Part shown: positions 1 to 6,202 of the stretch, piece by piece
Layout of the letters: every line of letters begins with the position of its first letter
How positions within the stretch are numbered: position 1 is the stretch's first letter
Origin: an uncultured Clostridia bacterium
GTDB taxonomy: Bacteria > Bacillota > Clostridia > Lachnospirales > CAG-274
Assembly: GCA_947629215.1 (NCBI GenBank)
Contig: CANRCU010000016.1
Location: forward strand, 1 to 17,348
Length of the DNA stretch: 17,348 bases
Reading direction: 5' to 3'
Position numbers and translations under genes: made by a program
The notes under the pieces: generated by a model
What the model was told of the DNA's origin: nothing
What the model saw: only the letters and a program-made list of their open reading frames with translations
Databases searched by the model: none

Positions 1-1276
1 ATACTTCTTTGGGTCTTACAAGATCAAATACCTTGTAATTGCCTGCCGATTCGGTTTTTACGGCAAGTATACGGTTTTCATGAACGGTGATAACGGTGTT
101 ATACGGTGTGCATGAAATATCTACGCTGTCTATATCGTCATTGCCGACTTTAAATGAGGTATCGGTAAGCGCGGAAGTCAGGTCGGCAGGTATGGTCAAG
201 ACCATTTCACCTTGCAGATAATTGTCATTATACTGTACTCTTTCAAAATCAATTTTTTGATCCGGGTCACTTATTATAAGCTTGTTGCCCTCGAAAGAAT
301 AGCTGTTCCCTACATAGCTGTAATCCTGCACATCCGGGTTGTTGTTATCTGCTTTATCTATAAAGTCTGTGCCGTTGTATTCGCTGAGGATAACGGTCGT
401 TGTATTATCCGTTTTTGTAACATTGCAGCCGACATTTGCCGAAAGCTCGACGGTTATACGTACTATTTTCTGCGAAAGCTGATAATAATAACCCTTTTTA
501 ACAAATATACCGTCGCCGAAATCTTTTTTTTCGGCTGTGAGAGTGCTGTTTGGTATATCTATCGTCAAAAGAGTGCTGTCGGAAGATTTTGTCAGATCTG
601 CCGATGGTGCATAGTCATCACCGTTTATTTCTATCATGTCCACCCCAAGACCTTTGATATGTGATATAGAGCTTATATTTTGCTGCTTATCCGTAACAGG
701 TGCGACAGTGGTTGTTTCGACAGCTGCGGTAGTGGTTTCTGTGGTCGTTTCGGTCGTGGTTTCCGCCGCAGTGGCAGTTATCGGTTTGTCGTCAACGGAT
801 ACAGTACGTGTCAAAGCATCCCAGCCGACATCTTTATTTATTGCCTGTGAAACAAAGCGCAAAGGGATCATCGTCTTATCGTTTATGATTTTTGCGGGTA
901 TATCCATTTCCTGTGTATCACCGTTTACGGTGGCAAAAGAAGAATCTATTTTTATAACAACGTCCGTGCCGTCATGAAGTACTCTGACCTCGCGGTTGTC
1001 GGGAGACCAGTTGACTGTTGCTCCTAAATTTTCAAATACCTCACGCGCGGGTACAAGCGTATAGTCGTTTAACAGTATCGGCGGCATTGGGAGTGCCTTG
1101 GGCTCTCTGCCGTTTATTTTAAGTTTAATTTCTTCGGCATTGTAATGATGCGTTGAACCGTCATAAACAAGCTCCATACTGATATAGTTGCCCCGTTCGG
1201 CACGGACGCATACGCCGCCAAACGTCATTGTGAACAATGCAGCCGTAAAAACGGCAGTTATTCCGAACCGTTTCAT
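1..1276 (-). CDS. Exported stalk-domain/AMIN protein, probable cell-wall amidase (partial, C-terminus beyond left edge)
   Basis: The reading frame opens at the ATG at 1276 (MKRFGITAVFTAALF) and stays open to base 1, about 425 codons. Residues 1 to ~26 form a signal peptide ending near VRA. Residues ~35-150 look like a copper-amine-oxidase N-terminal (stalk) domain, with the typical pieces LVPAREVFENLGATVNW and MIPLRFVSQAINKDVGWD. A Thr-rich linker (ETTTETTTETTTAA) follows, then two AMIN-like beta domains (about 190-290 and 300-425). In Firmicutes this layout usually precedes an N-acetylmuramoyl-L-alanine amidase (Amidase_3) domain, which would lie outside the window, so peptidoglycan hydrolysis is an inference. 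AMIN domains target proteins to septa or the cell wall. The GAAAGGA ribosome binding site lies about 10 bases before the ATG, and an in-frame TGA just upstream fixes the start. It could instead be a surface protein without an enzyme domain. Confidence 0.8.
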   Translation of the reverse strand, partial: MKRFGITAVFTAALFTMTFGGVCVRAERGNYISMELVYDGSTHHYNAEEIKLKINGREPKALPMPPILLNDYTLVPAREVFENLGATVNWSPDNREVRVLHDGTDVVIKIDSSFATVNGDTQEMDIPAKIINDKTMIPLRFVSQAINKDVGWDALTRTVSVDDKPITATAAETTTETTTETTTAAVETTTVAPVTDKQQNISSISHIKGLGVDMIEINGDDYAPSADLTKSSDSTLLTIDIPNSTLTAEKKDFGDGIFVKKGYYYQLSQKIVRITVELSANVGCNVTKTDNTTTVILSEYNGTDFIDKADNNNPDVQDYSYVGNSYSFEGNKLIISDPDQKIDFERVQYNDNYLQGEMVLTIPADLTSALTDTSFKVGNDDIDSVDISCTPYNTVITVHENRILAVKTESAGNYKVFDLVRPKEV

Positions 1277-1320
1277 ATCCACATTTTCCTTTCGTCATTA
1301 AAATTATTCAAAGCAAAATT

Positions 1321-1329
1321 ATTATAACA
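1321..1329 (-). promoter_or_regulatory. Extended -10 promoter of the stalk/AMIN gene
   Basis: On the minus strand the sequence reads TGTTATAAT, a perfect -10 hexamer with the extended TGn element. No good -35 box sits at 16-18 bases. The expected transcription start is near 1314, giving a leader of about 38 bases before the ATG at 1276. Confidence 0.6.
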
Positions 1330-1410
1330 TAGTTTGACTGTAAAATCATTAATGTTAGGGAATTTTAATTAAAATGTAATAATTTCGGCTTTTTGGGAAA
1401 ATGTAAGTGC

Positions 1411-1620
1411 TTATCGATCCATTTCGTTCATTATCTCGTTCATTATATCGTATTCTTCTTCGGAAACTTTTTGTATTGCACAGCCTGCGTGAACAAGCAC
1501 GTGATCGCCGATATTTACATTCAAAAGTCCCGTGCTGACGTTTACTTTGTTGCCGTGATAATCTACAACGGCGGTTTTATTATCAAGTTTGCAAATACGT
1601 CCTATTATTGCAACACACAT
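1411..1620 (-). CDS. hypC: HypC/HybG/HupF-family hydrogenase maturation chaperone, solitary
   Basis: The 69-residue product starts MCVAIIGRI and contains GDHVLVHAGCAIQKVSEEE, which matches HypC (usual forms MCLAIPGKV near the N-terminus and GDYVLVHAGFAIQK towards the C-terminus). HypC chaperones the large subunit of [NiFe]-hydrogenases and, with HypD, carries the Fe(CN)2CO unit; the Cys after the initiator Met is the key residue and is present. The usual Pro of the N-terminal motif is Ile here, and the protein is shorter than most relatives (about 75-95). A GGTGA site lies 6 bases before the ATG. It follows proA by 27 bases on the same strand and is probably cotranscribed with trxA-proA. No other hyp or hydrogenase gene is in the window, so its partner is unknown. 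Confidence 0.8.
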   Translation of the reverse strand: MCVAIIGRICKLDNKTAVVDYHGNKVNVSTGLLNVNIGDHVLVHAGCAIQKVSEEEYDIMNEIMNEMDR

Positions 1621-1647
1621 CTTGTATCACCGTTCTTTCCGAAAATA

Positions 1648-2922
1648 TCAGAGTTCTTTAAAATGAAAACTGCGTTTGCCGGACGCGTAGTCGCCGACAA
1701 TATGTCCGTTGCCAATGAGTTTGTATTTATATGTAACAAGTCCTTCCAACCCAACAGGACCTCTGGCATGTATCTTGCCCGTGGAGATGCCCACTTCTGC
1801 GCCAAAGCCGTAACGGAAACCGTCTGCAAACCGTGTAGAGCAGTTGCGGTATACGCCTGCCGAGTCAACGACCTGCAAAAATTTGTCGGCGGCATTGTCA
1901 TCGGTCGTGATTATGCTGTCGGTATGGTGTGAGCCGTATTTATTTATATGGTCGATAGCTTCGTCGATATTGTCTACGATTTTTATTGACATTATAAGCT
2001 CAAGATATTCCTTAAATTCCGTTTCGTCGATAACTTTCAGGTCTATTATCCTGCCTGCATCGGCTGTACCGCGCAGTTCTATGCCGGAATCATCGGCAGC
2101 TTTTTTAAGCAGGGGCAGAAATTCCCCTGCAATATCCTTATGTACAAGTATTGTTTCAACAGCGTTGCAGGCAGCCGTATATTGCGTTTTTGCATCTATT
2201 ATGACCGAAATTGCGGTATCTTTGTCATATTGCTTGTCAACATATATATGGCAAATACCGTCGGCATGCCCCATAACGGGTATTTTTGTATTATCCATTA
2301 TATATTTTACAAAACTGTTTGAACCCCTTGGTATAAGAAGGTCTACATCTTCGTGGCATTGCAGAAGTTCGTCTATCTCACTGTGGAGATTTGCCTGTAA
2401 GAGTATACCTTCGGGCAGACCCGAATTTATTGCGGCATTTTTAATAAGCGTAAAAAGCGCTTTGTTGGTGTTTTCTGTTTCTTTACCGCCTTTGAGTACG
2501 GCGCAGTTGCCGCTTTTAAGGCAAAGTGTCGAAATTTGTACAAGCGCATCGGGGCGTGCCTCAAAAATAACGCCTATCACACCGATAGGGCAGGTGGTCC
2601 TGTAAAGGGTAAGTTCCTCGTCAAGTTTCCTTGCAAGTGTGATCTTGCCAATGGGGTCGGGCAGGGATATGAGCTGCTCGATGCCTGCCGTTACATCCGC
2701 AAGTTTTTTTTCGTCAAACTTCAGCCTTTTTAATACCGCCGAAGAAATATTGTTTTTTTCGGCATTTGTAATATCAAGCGCATTTGCTTTGAAAATCTCT
2801 TCCGAGTTTGCTTTGAGAGCCTGTGAAACGGCTGTTAATGCCTTGTTCCTGTCCTCGGCAGAGGTCGCGGCAAAGAGCGGCGCTGCAAGTTTCATTTTTT
2901 TAACTTCATCTTTTACTGTCAT
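1648..2922 (-). CDS. proA: Glutamate-5-semialdehyde dehydrogenase (gamma-glutamyl phosphate reductase)
   Basis: ProA reduces gamma-glutamyl phosphate to glutamate-5-semialdehyde with NADPH, the second step of proline synthesis in the cytosol. The 424-residue product has normal family length and is recognisable throughout: CPIGVIGVIFEARPDAL (~111-127), KSGNCAVLKGGKE (~136-148), LIPRGSN (~196-202), MGHADGICHIYVD (~217-229) and the catalytic-Cys segment AACNAVETILVHK with Cys252. The C-terminal GRGPVGLEGL-type segment is also present. proB (glutamate 5-kinase), the usual partner, is not next to it; trxA lies 25 bases upstream and hypC 27 bases downstream on the same strand, suggesting one transcript. 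Confidence 0.97.
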   Translation of the reverse strand: MTVKDEVKKMKLAAPLFAATSAEDRNKALTAVSQALKANSEEIFKANALDITNAEKNNISSAVLKRLKFDEKKLADVTAGIEQLISLPDPIGKITLARKLDEELTLYRTTCPIGVIGVIFEARPDALVQISTLCLKSGNCAVLKGGKETENTNKALFTLIKNAAINSGLPEGILLQANLHSEIDELLQCHEDVDLLIPRGSNSFVKYIMDNTKIPVMGHADGICHIYVDKQYDKDTAISVIIDAKTQYTAACNAVETILVHKDIAGEFLPLLKKAADDSGIELRGTADAGRIIDLKVIDETEFKEYLELIMSIKIVDNIDEAIDHINKYGSHHTDSIITTDDNAADKFLQVVDSAGVYRNCSTRFADGFRYGFGAEVGISTGKIHARGPVGLEGLVTYKYKLIGNGHIVGDYASGKRSFHFKEL

Positions 2923-2947
2923 TTGCTTTCCTCCGAAATATTAAAAA

Positions 2948-3262
2948 TTATTTTGCAAGGTTTTCGTTTATCCAGTTTTTCAGCATATCTTTTGACGAAA
3001 ACCCTATCTGGCTGTCGGCAAATTCACCGTTTTTGAGCAATACTATGTTTGGTATGCTCATTACATTATATTCCGCAGCGGCGGTCGGGTTAAGGTCTAC
3101 GTCTGCGCTGAAAAACTCTGCGTCATCTATTTCCGACGAAAGCTGCTCAAAAACAGGTTCAAGCATTTTACAAGGTCCGCACCATTGGGCGGAAAAATCA
3201 ATAATTGCCGTTTTTGCCGCCTTTGCGGCGCTAAGGTCGTTGTTTGTGATTTTGTTTATCAT
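2948..3262 (-). CDS. trxA: Thioredoxin
   Basis: This is a 104-residue cytosolic disulfide reductase. The active site WCGPC is at residues 27-31 and the cis-proline is in MSIPNIVLL (Pro71); length and fold order match classical thioredoxin. It starts at the ATG at 3262, with an AAGGAG site about 7 bases upstream. The ATG overlaps the TGA of the decayed flavoprotein reading frame just upstream (ATGA), the usual sign of a translationally coupled reductase-thioredoxin pair. With the reductase destroyed, transcription must now come from the old operon promoter near 3947 or from the promoter of the inserted membrane gene near 3773. proA follows after 25 bases. Confidence 0.96.
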   Translation of the reverse strand: MINKITNNDLSAAKAAKTAIIDFSAQWCGPCKMLEPVFEQLSSEIDDAEFFSADVDLNPTAAAEYNVMSIPNIVLLKNGEFADSQIGFSSKDMLKNWINENLAK

Positions 3263-3342
3263 TTTTCGTTCTCCTTATCTGTATATGAAACAGCCGAAAG
3301 CGCTGTAATATTGCCTTCTCCTGCCGCATAGTTAATTTGAAT
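3259..3342 (-). pseudogene. C-terminal remnant of a thioredoxin-reductase-like flavoprotein
   Basis: Read in the frame ending at the TGA at 3261-3259, the minus strand gives IQINYAAGEGNITALSAV and then SYTDKENEK and stop. AAGEGNITALSAVSY is the typical C-terminal helix of TrxB-type FAD/NAD(P) oxidoreductases (compare AxGEGxxAALSAVxYL). An in-frame TAA at 3348-3346 cuts it off upstream, so it has no start. The stop overlaps the trxA start codon, which means the original gene was coupled to trxA. Together with the N-terminal piece at 3838-3912 it marks both ends of one lost gene. Confidence 0.75.
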
Positions 3343-3356
3343 TGCTTATCATATTT

Positions 3357-3749
3357 CTATATACTTGCAAGTGCATCCATTAGTTCATAAGCTGAAATGT
3401 TACCATATATATTGATCAAACAAAGTATTGTCAAGAAAACAATTGATTTTTTGGTTAGCTTTGTTTTGATCGCATATATTAAACAGATTAAATAATACAT
3501 GACGAAAACAATTATCCAGAATGATGGTTTACAAAACGTAAAAATAACCGTCAAAATAAATTCCCCAATAATTAATAAATATTTAAAAAAAGAAACTTGA
3601 AAAATAAAATCAAATTCTTGAGGAGATAACTGAAACATAATTGATGGAATAAGAATAATATCGGCGATAATCAGAGGTATCATGAAACGCTCCTTTTTCA
3701 TCAGGATCGCAAAAAAGTGTTCTGTGCTTTTTGCAAGTTTTGAAATCAT
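3357..3749 (-). CDS. Small membrane protein of unknown function, inserted in the former flavoprotein gene
   Basis: I do not recognise this 130-residue protein. It has about four hydrophobic segments: ~23-42 (MIPLIIADIILIPSIM), ~50-70 (VSFFKYLLIIGEFILTVIFT), ~75-93 (FWIIVFVMYYLICLIYAI) and ~100-120 (SIVFLTILCLINIYG). A short basic N-terminus precedes them. It is credible as a gene because a full AAGGAGG site (3760-3766) precedes the ATG at 3749 by 10 bases, and a TTGAAA-17-TATGAT promoter lies immediately upstream. Its DNA is clearly more AT-rich than trxA, proA or padR on either side, which suggests recent acquisition. It occupies the gap between the two ends of a destroyed trxB-like gene. 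No transposase or recombinase accompanies it. Confidence 0.7.
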   Translation of the reverse strand: MISKLAKSTEHFFAILMKKERFMIPLIIADIILIPSIMFQLSPQEFDFIFQVSFFKYLLIIGEFILTVIFTFCKPSFWIIVFVMYYLICLIYAIKTKLTKKSIVFLTILCLINIYGNISAYELMDALASI

Positions 3750-3772
3750 CTTTGGATAACCTCCTTGAAATC

Positions 3773-3801
3773 ATCATAGCATACAAGGAAAATTTTTTCA
3801 A
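3773..3801 (-). promoter_or_regulatory. Sigma-A type promoter of the 130-residue membrane gene
   Basis: On the minus strand, TTGAAA (3801-3796) is followed by a 17-base spacer and TATGAT (3778-3773). The predicted start near 3766 falls at the edge of the AAGGAGG site, giving a very short leader of about 17 bases. The promoter lies inside the interrupted flavoprotein gene, so it came with the replacement segment or arose there. Confidence 0.7.
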
Positions 3802-3837
3802 TAGGTTTTGACTAAAAAGTTCTCTGTTTGTAATGAA

Positions 3838-3912
3838 ACCGCGCTGCACGGCAGCGACCGTAGCCGAGATACCCGCAGGATCCGTGCCTATTATTGCTAT
3901 GTCAGCCTTCAT
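3838..3912 (-). pseudogene. N-terminal remnant of a thioredoxin-reductase-like flavoprotein
   Basis: The minus strand from the ATG at 3912 reads MKADIAIIGTDPAGISATV and then AAVQRG, a Rossmann FAD-binding start (family form IIGxGPAGISAA). The second Gly of GxGxxG is Asp here (GTDPAG), which would weaken FAD binding. After about 25 codons the similarity ends. The frame runs on to 3610 only by overlapping the membrane gene in another frame, and I do not regard that tail as real protein. An AGGTGA site 5-6 bases before the ATG and a near-perfect promoter upstream are still intact. Confidence 0.75.
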
Positions 3913-3946
3913 ATATTCACCTGCTTTTGTTTTGCTCTATATTTAA

Positions 3947-3975
3947 ACTATACTCTTTAATATTATCGCTGTCAA
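3947..3975 (-). promoter_or_regulatory. Original promoter of the flavoprotein-trxA operon
   Basis: On the minus strand, TTGACA (3975-3970), a 17-base spacer and TATAGT (3952-3947) form a near-consensus sigma-A promoter, with a predicted start near 3940 and a leader of about 28 bases before the remnant ATG at 3912. It may still supply trxA, proA and hypC by reading through the inserted segment. Confidence 0.75.
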
Positions 3976-4092
3976 CATAATTTTTTATACATTAAGACGA
4001 AAATAAGGGCTTTTGGCTGTTCTCAAAGGGGTCTTGATAAAGGCATCGGCAGACAAATTTTGTAAAAATCACTATTATTTATTTTTTGGTAC

Positions 4093-4121
4093 TTGACAAA
4101 ACATAGTAGTTGGTGTAATAT
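4093..4121 (+). promoter_or_regulatory. Promoter of the padR operon, with an AT palindrome at the -10
   Basis: TTGACA (4093-4098), 17 bases and TAATAT (4116-4121) make a strong promoter. The perfect 11-base palindrome AATATAATATT (4117-4127) overlaps the -10 and the likely start. PadR proteins often repress their own promoters, so this or nearby sequence may be the operator; that is inference only. Confidence 0.75.
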
Positions 4122-4143
4122 AATATTGAAAGGGGTGATGTAC

Positions 4144-4470
4144 TTGAATCCGCAGTTTAAAAAAGGGATATTGGAACTTGTTGTGCTTATATCCGTAACC
4201 GGGCGTGATATGTACGGGTATGAGCTTGTATCGGAAGTATCAAAGGTAATAGACGTAAACGAGGGTACGATATATCCGTTGCTGAAACGGCTCACAAACG
4301 AGCATTATTTCGAAACATATCTAAAAGAATCCACGGAAGGGCCGCCGAGAAAATATTATCATCTGACTTTGAGCGGAAAAATATACAAAGACAATCTCAA
4401 AGCGGAATGGGAACAGTTTTATAACAAAGTTGAAAAATTTATAAAGGAGAGTGAATCCGGCGATGACTAA
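4144..4470 (+). CDS. PadR-family transcriptional regulator
   Basis: From the TTG at 4144 the product is 108 residues and starts MNPQFKKGILELVVLISVTG. The winged-helix core contains YGYELVSEVSKVIDVNEGTIYPLLKRL and GPPRKYYHLTLSGK, hallmarks of PadR, followed by a dimerisation helix. TTG is preferred because the AAAGGGGTGA site sits about 6 bases before it; an in-frame ATG at 4138 would leave only ~2 bases. PadR regulators usually repress small membrane or transporter operons and often themselves, responding to phenolics, envelope drugs or other signals. The stop overlaps the start of the DUF1700 gene, a common pairing, so this regulator probably controls its own operon. Confidence 0.92.
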   Translation: MNPQFKKGILELVVLISVTGRDMYGYELVSEVSKVIDVNEGTIYPLLKRLTNEHYFETYLKESTEGPPRKYYHLTLSGKIYKDNLKAEWEQFYNKVEKFIKESESGDD

Positions 4471-5329
4471 AAACGAATTTTTAAATTATCTTGAGAACAG
4501 GCTTTCCGTACTTAATAAAAAAGAAAGGGAGGATATAGAGCAGGAGTATTCTCAACATATAGAAAATAAGCTGTCGGAGGGTATGACCGAGACCGAGGCT
4601 GTGGCAAGCCTTGGCGATATAGATACCTTTGTTGACGAAATACTTATGGCATATAACATCGACCCGAATTACAGAAATACCGATGAACAAAATAATATCC
4701 TTTCCCCAAAACGTTCTGTAAGGCAAAAATTGTCAAGTGCGTTTGTGTCTTTTTTCAAAATGAAAAATGTTATTTGGCTTGCAAAGACTTCTTTGTATGT
4801 TATAGCAGCGATAGCGCTTTTTGCGATAGGGCTTGATTTTGCAATAGAGATAAGCGAGGTCATAGACGAAAATCTGCCGTCGTTTTTGTGTATCGACCAT
4901 ATAGTCAGTCTGTTCTTTTTGGTGTCATACATATTGATATATGTGACCGCAGCAATAAGTATAGGTTATGGAGTTATAAGGTATAATTTACCCGTATCCG
5001 GGATCAAAAGTATTTTCAAAAGAGAAAGGGGTGAAAATATGGCAAACGAAAAAAACAATACCATGGGTCTTATAATAAAAGTTTTGATATTTCTGATAAA
5101 ATTATATATCATCTTTACTATAATGATACCGTATGCATTTGTACTGATGGTGTCGCTTGTGGCTATGGGCGCGCTGGTCGTTGCGCTGCTTGCGGGTTAT
5201 CCCGTGGTCGGGCTTAGCATAGGCTGTTTTGGTTTCAATATATTTTCAATAGCGATGTTTGCGATCATATTAAAACTTATATTTATAAAAAAGAAAGGGG
5301 AGAACGAAATTGAAACATATTATGAGTAA
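4463..5329 (+). CDS. DUF1700 (HAAS-domain) membrane protein
   Basis: The 288-residue product starts MTKNEFLNYLENRLSVLNKKE and has a cytosolic helical DUF1700/HAAS domain to about residue 75 (EREDIEQEYSQHIENKL, EAVASLGDIDTFVDEI). Hydrophobic segments follow at ~105-130, ~140-175 and then several between ~205 and 275, so roughly five or six membrane helices. The family is regularly found beside PadR regulators and is thought to take part in PadR-linked signalling; its biochemical role is unknown. The ATG at 4463 overlaps the padR stop. An AAAGGAG site lies about 13 bases before it, a long spacing; the in-frame GTG at 4451 is too close to that site. Confidence 0.85.
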   Translation: MTKNEFLNYLENRLSVLNKKEREDIEQEYSQHIENKLSEGMTETEAVASLGDIDTFVDEILMAYNIDPNYRNTDEQNNILSPKRSVRQKLSSAFVSFFKMKNVIWLAKTSLYVIAAIALFAIGLDFAIEISEVIDENLPSFLCIDHIVSLFFLVSYILIYVTAAISIGYGVIRYNLPVSGIKSIFKRERGENMANEKNNTMGLIIKVLIFLIKLYIIFTIMIPYAFVLMVSLVAMGALVVALLAGYPVVGLSIGCFGFNIFSIAMFAIILKLIFIKKKGENEIETYYE

Positions 5330-6008
5330 TTTTTATATAAAAATGGCGTCGTTCTGCATTGTCGGGCTGATACTTATGGGCGTGGGAACGGGAATATTTT
5401 TCATGGAATGTATGGGGCTTAAAACCGTGAAAGCCGATGACATGTCGGTTGCGGAGAGAACATATTATTTCCCCGAAAGCGGTGAGGTATATTTAACTCA
5501 CGATGCCGTCACGGAAGCCGATGATAAAATACAGCAAGGCACATTTGTTCTTGAGGTAAAATATTCGTGTAACGATATAAAATTCGGCGAGATCACAAAG
5601 GCATATAAAAGAAGTCACGTCGATCCGAATATGAATATAAGTGCTTATTTACTGGGAATGCCTCAAGAAAGATACGACGCAGGCGGCGATTATGAAAAAT
5701 TCAGGGATATTATGCTGCATTTAAAGAATAACGAGCTTTATATAAGCGATTATACGGCATCAGAATATAAAATAAGGGTTAATCCTATTGATCAAGACAG
5801 GATAAAGTTCTCGTACGATTCGGCGGATGTGTATTTTACATCCGAAAACGAAACGTTCTCCGAACCCGTGATAGACGAATTACCCGATAAAAATGCAGTC
5901 GATGTTGATGAAAATACTATTCCCGTAGAGGGGAATACGGTTACTGTGCAAGAAAATACCATAACGGAGGGAAGCACTGCGTTGATACAAAGTACTGCCG
6001 TCGGTTGA
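5310..6008 (+). CDS. Membrane-anchored exported protein of unknown function
   Basis: I do not recognise this 232-residue protein. It begins MKHIMSNFYIKMASFCIVGLI with one N-terminal hydrophobic segment (~10-32) that is a signal anchor or uncleaved signal peptide, followed by a hydrophilic extracytoplasmic domain. The last ~40 residues hold imperfect repeats (DENTIPVEGNTVTVQENTIT) rich in Asn, Thr and Val. The TTG at 5310 is chosen because AAGGGGAG lies ~7 bases upstream; the ATG at 5322 would be ~19 bases away. It overlaps the DUF1700 gene by 20 bases. In related PadR/DUF1700 operons this place is often taken by a DUF4097-type putative adhesin; I see no clear DUF4097 signature, though several beta-strand-like stretches would fit a distant relative. 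Confidence 0.7.
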   Translation: MKHIMSNFYIKMASFCIVGLILMGVGTGIFFMECMGLKTVKADDMSVAERTYYFPESGEVYLTHDAVTEADDKIQQGTFVLEVKYSCNDIKFGEITKAYKRSHVDPNMNISAYLLGMPQERYDAGGDYEKFRDIMLHLKNNELYISDYTASEYKIRVNPIDQDRIKFSYDSADVYFTSENETFSEPVIDELPDKNAVDVDENTIPVEGNTVTVQENTITEGSTALIQSTAVG

Positions 6009-6086
6009 GAATATATTTTATTTAATAAGGAAAAAACGATGTGAGCCGACGCAGACAAAAAAATTTTCTTATTTTAAATAAAAGGC

Positions 6087-6115
6087 TTGCAATACCATAA
6101 TTTGTGTGGTATAAT
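6087..6115 (+). promoter_or_regulatory. Main promoter of the rimP-nusA-infB operon
   Basis: TTGCAA (6087-6092), a 17-base spacer and a perfect TATAAT (6110-6115) give a strong sigma-A promoter with a predicted start near 6122. An inverted repeat ATACCA (6092-6097) / TGGTAT (6107-6112) lies in the spacer and overlaps the -10, a place where a repressor could bind; no regulator can be named. Confidence 0.85.
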
Positions 6116-6138
6116 AATTTTGTTAGTGAAGTTTTAGT

Positions 6139-6163
6139 GTAGAGTGGGTTATGCCCACTCTAC
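6139..6163 (+). promoter_or_regulatory. Leader hairpin upstream of rimP (possible attenuator)
   Basis: GTAGAGTGGG and CCCACTCTAC pair perfectly over 10 bases around a TTATG loop, followed by four T at 6164-6167. It begins about 17 bases after the predicted transcription start and ends ~25 bases before the rimP ribosome binding site. The shape is that of a weak intrinsic terminator in the leader of an operon encoding NusA, a protein that acts on such hairpins. Feedback attenuation is plausible but unproven; it may simply protect the 5' end. Confidence 0.65.
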
Positions 6164-6202
6164 TTTTATGCTGAGGCAAAATCGGAAAGGGAGGCTGATA
6201 CG

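Noticed and set aside
212..977. Plus-strand open frames over the left-edge gene
   Set aside because: They are antisense to a well-supported minus-strand protein with signal peptide, stalk and AMIN domains; the Thr-rich linker produces the apparent Val/Ser-rich antisense protein.
1362..1375. Perfect palindrome ATTTTAATTAAAAT upstream of the stalk gene promoter
   Set aside because: Purely A/T sequence in an AT-rich gap; chance palindromes are common there and no second copy was seen.
3610..3837. Continuation of the flavoprotein fragment as a ~100-residue protein
   Set aside because: After about 25 codons it loses all similarity and overlaps the membrane gene's promoter, ribosome site and coding start in another frame.
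6016..6082. AT-rich inverted repeat TTTATTTAATAAG / CTTATTTTAAATAAA as a terminator of the padR operon
   Set aside because: No G/C pairs apart from the ends, a ~40-base loop, a bulge and no T-tract after it; too weak to call.
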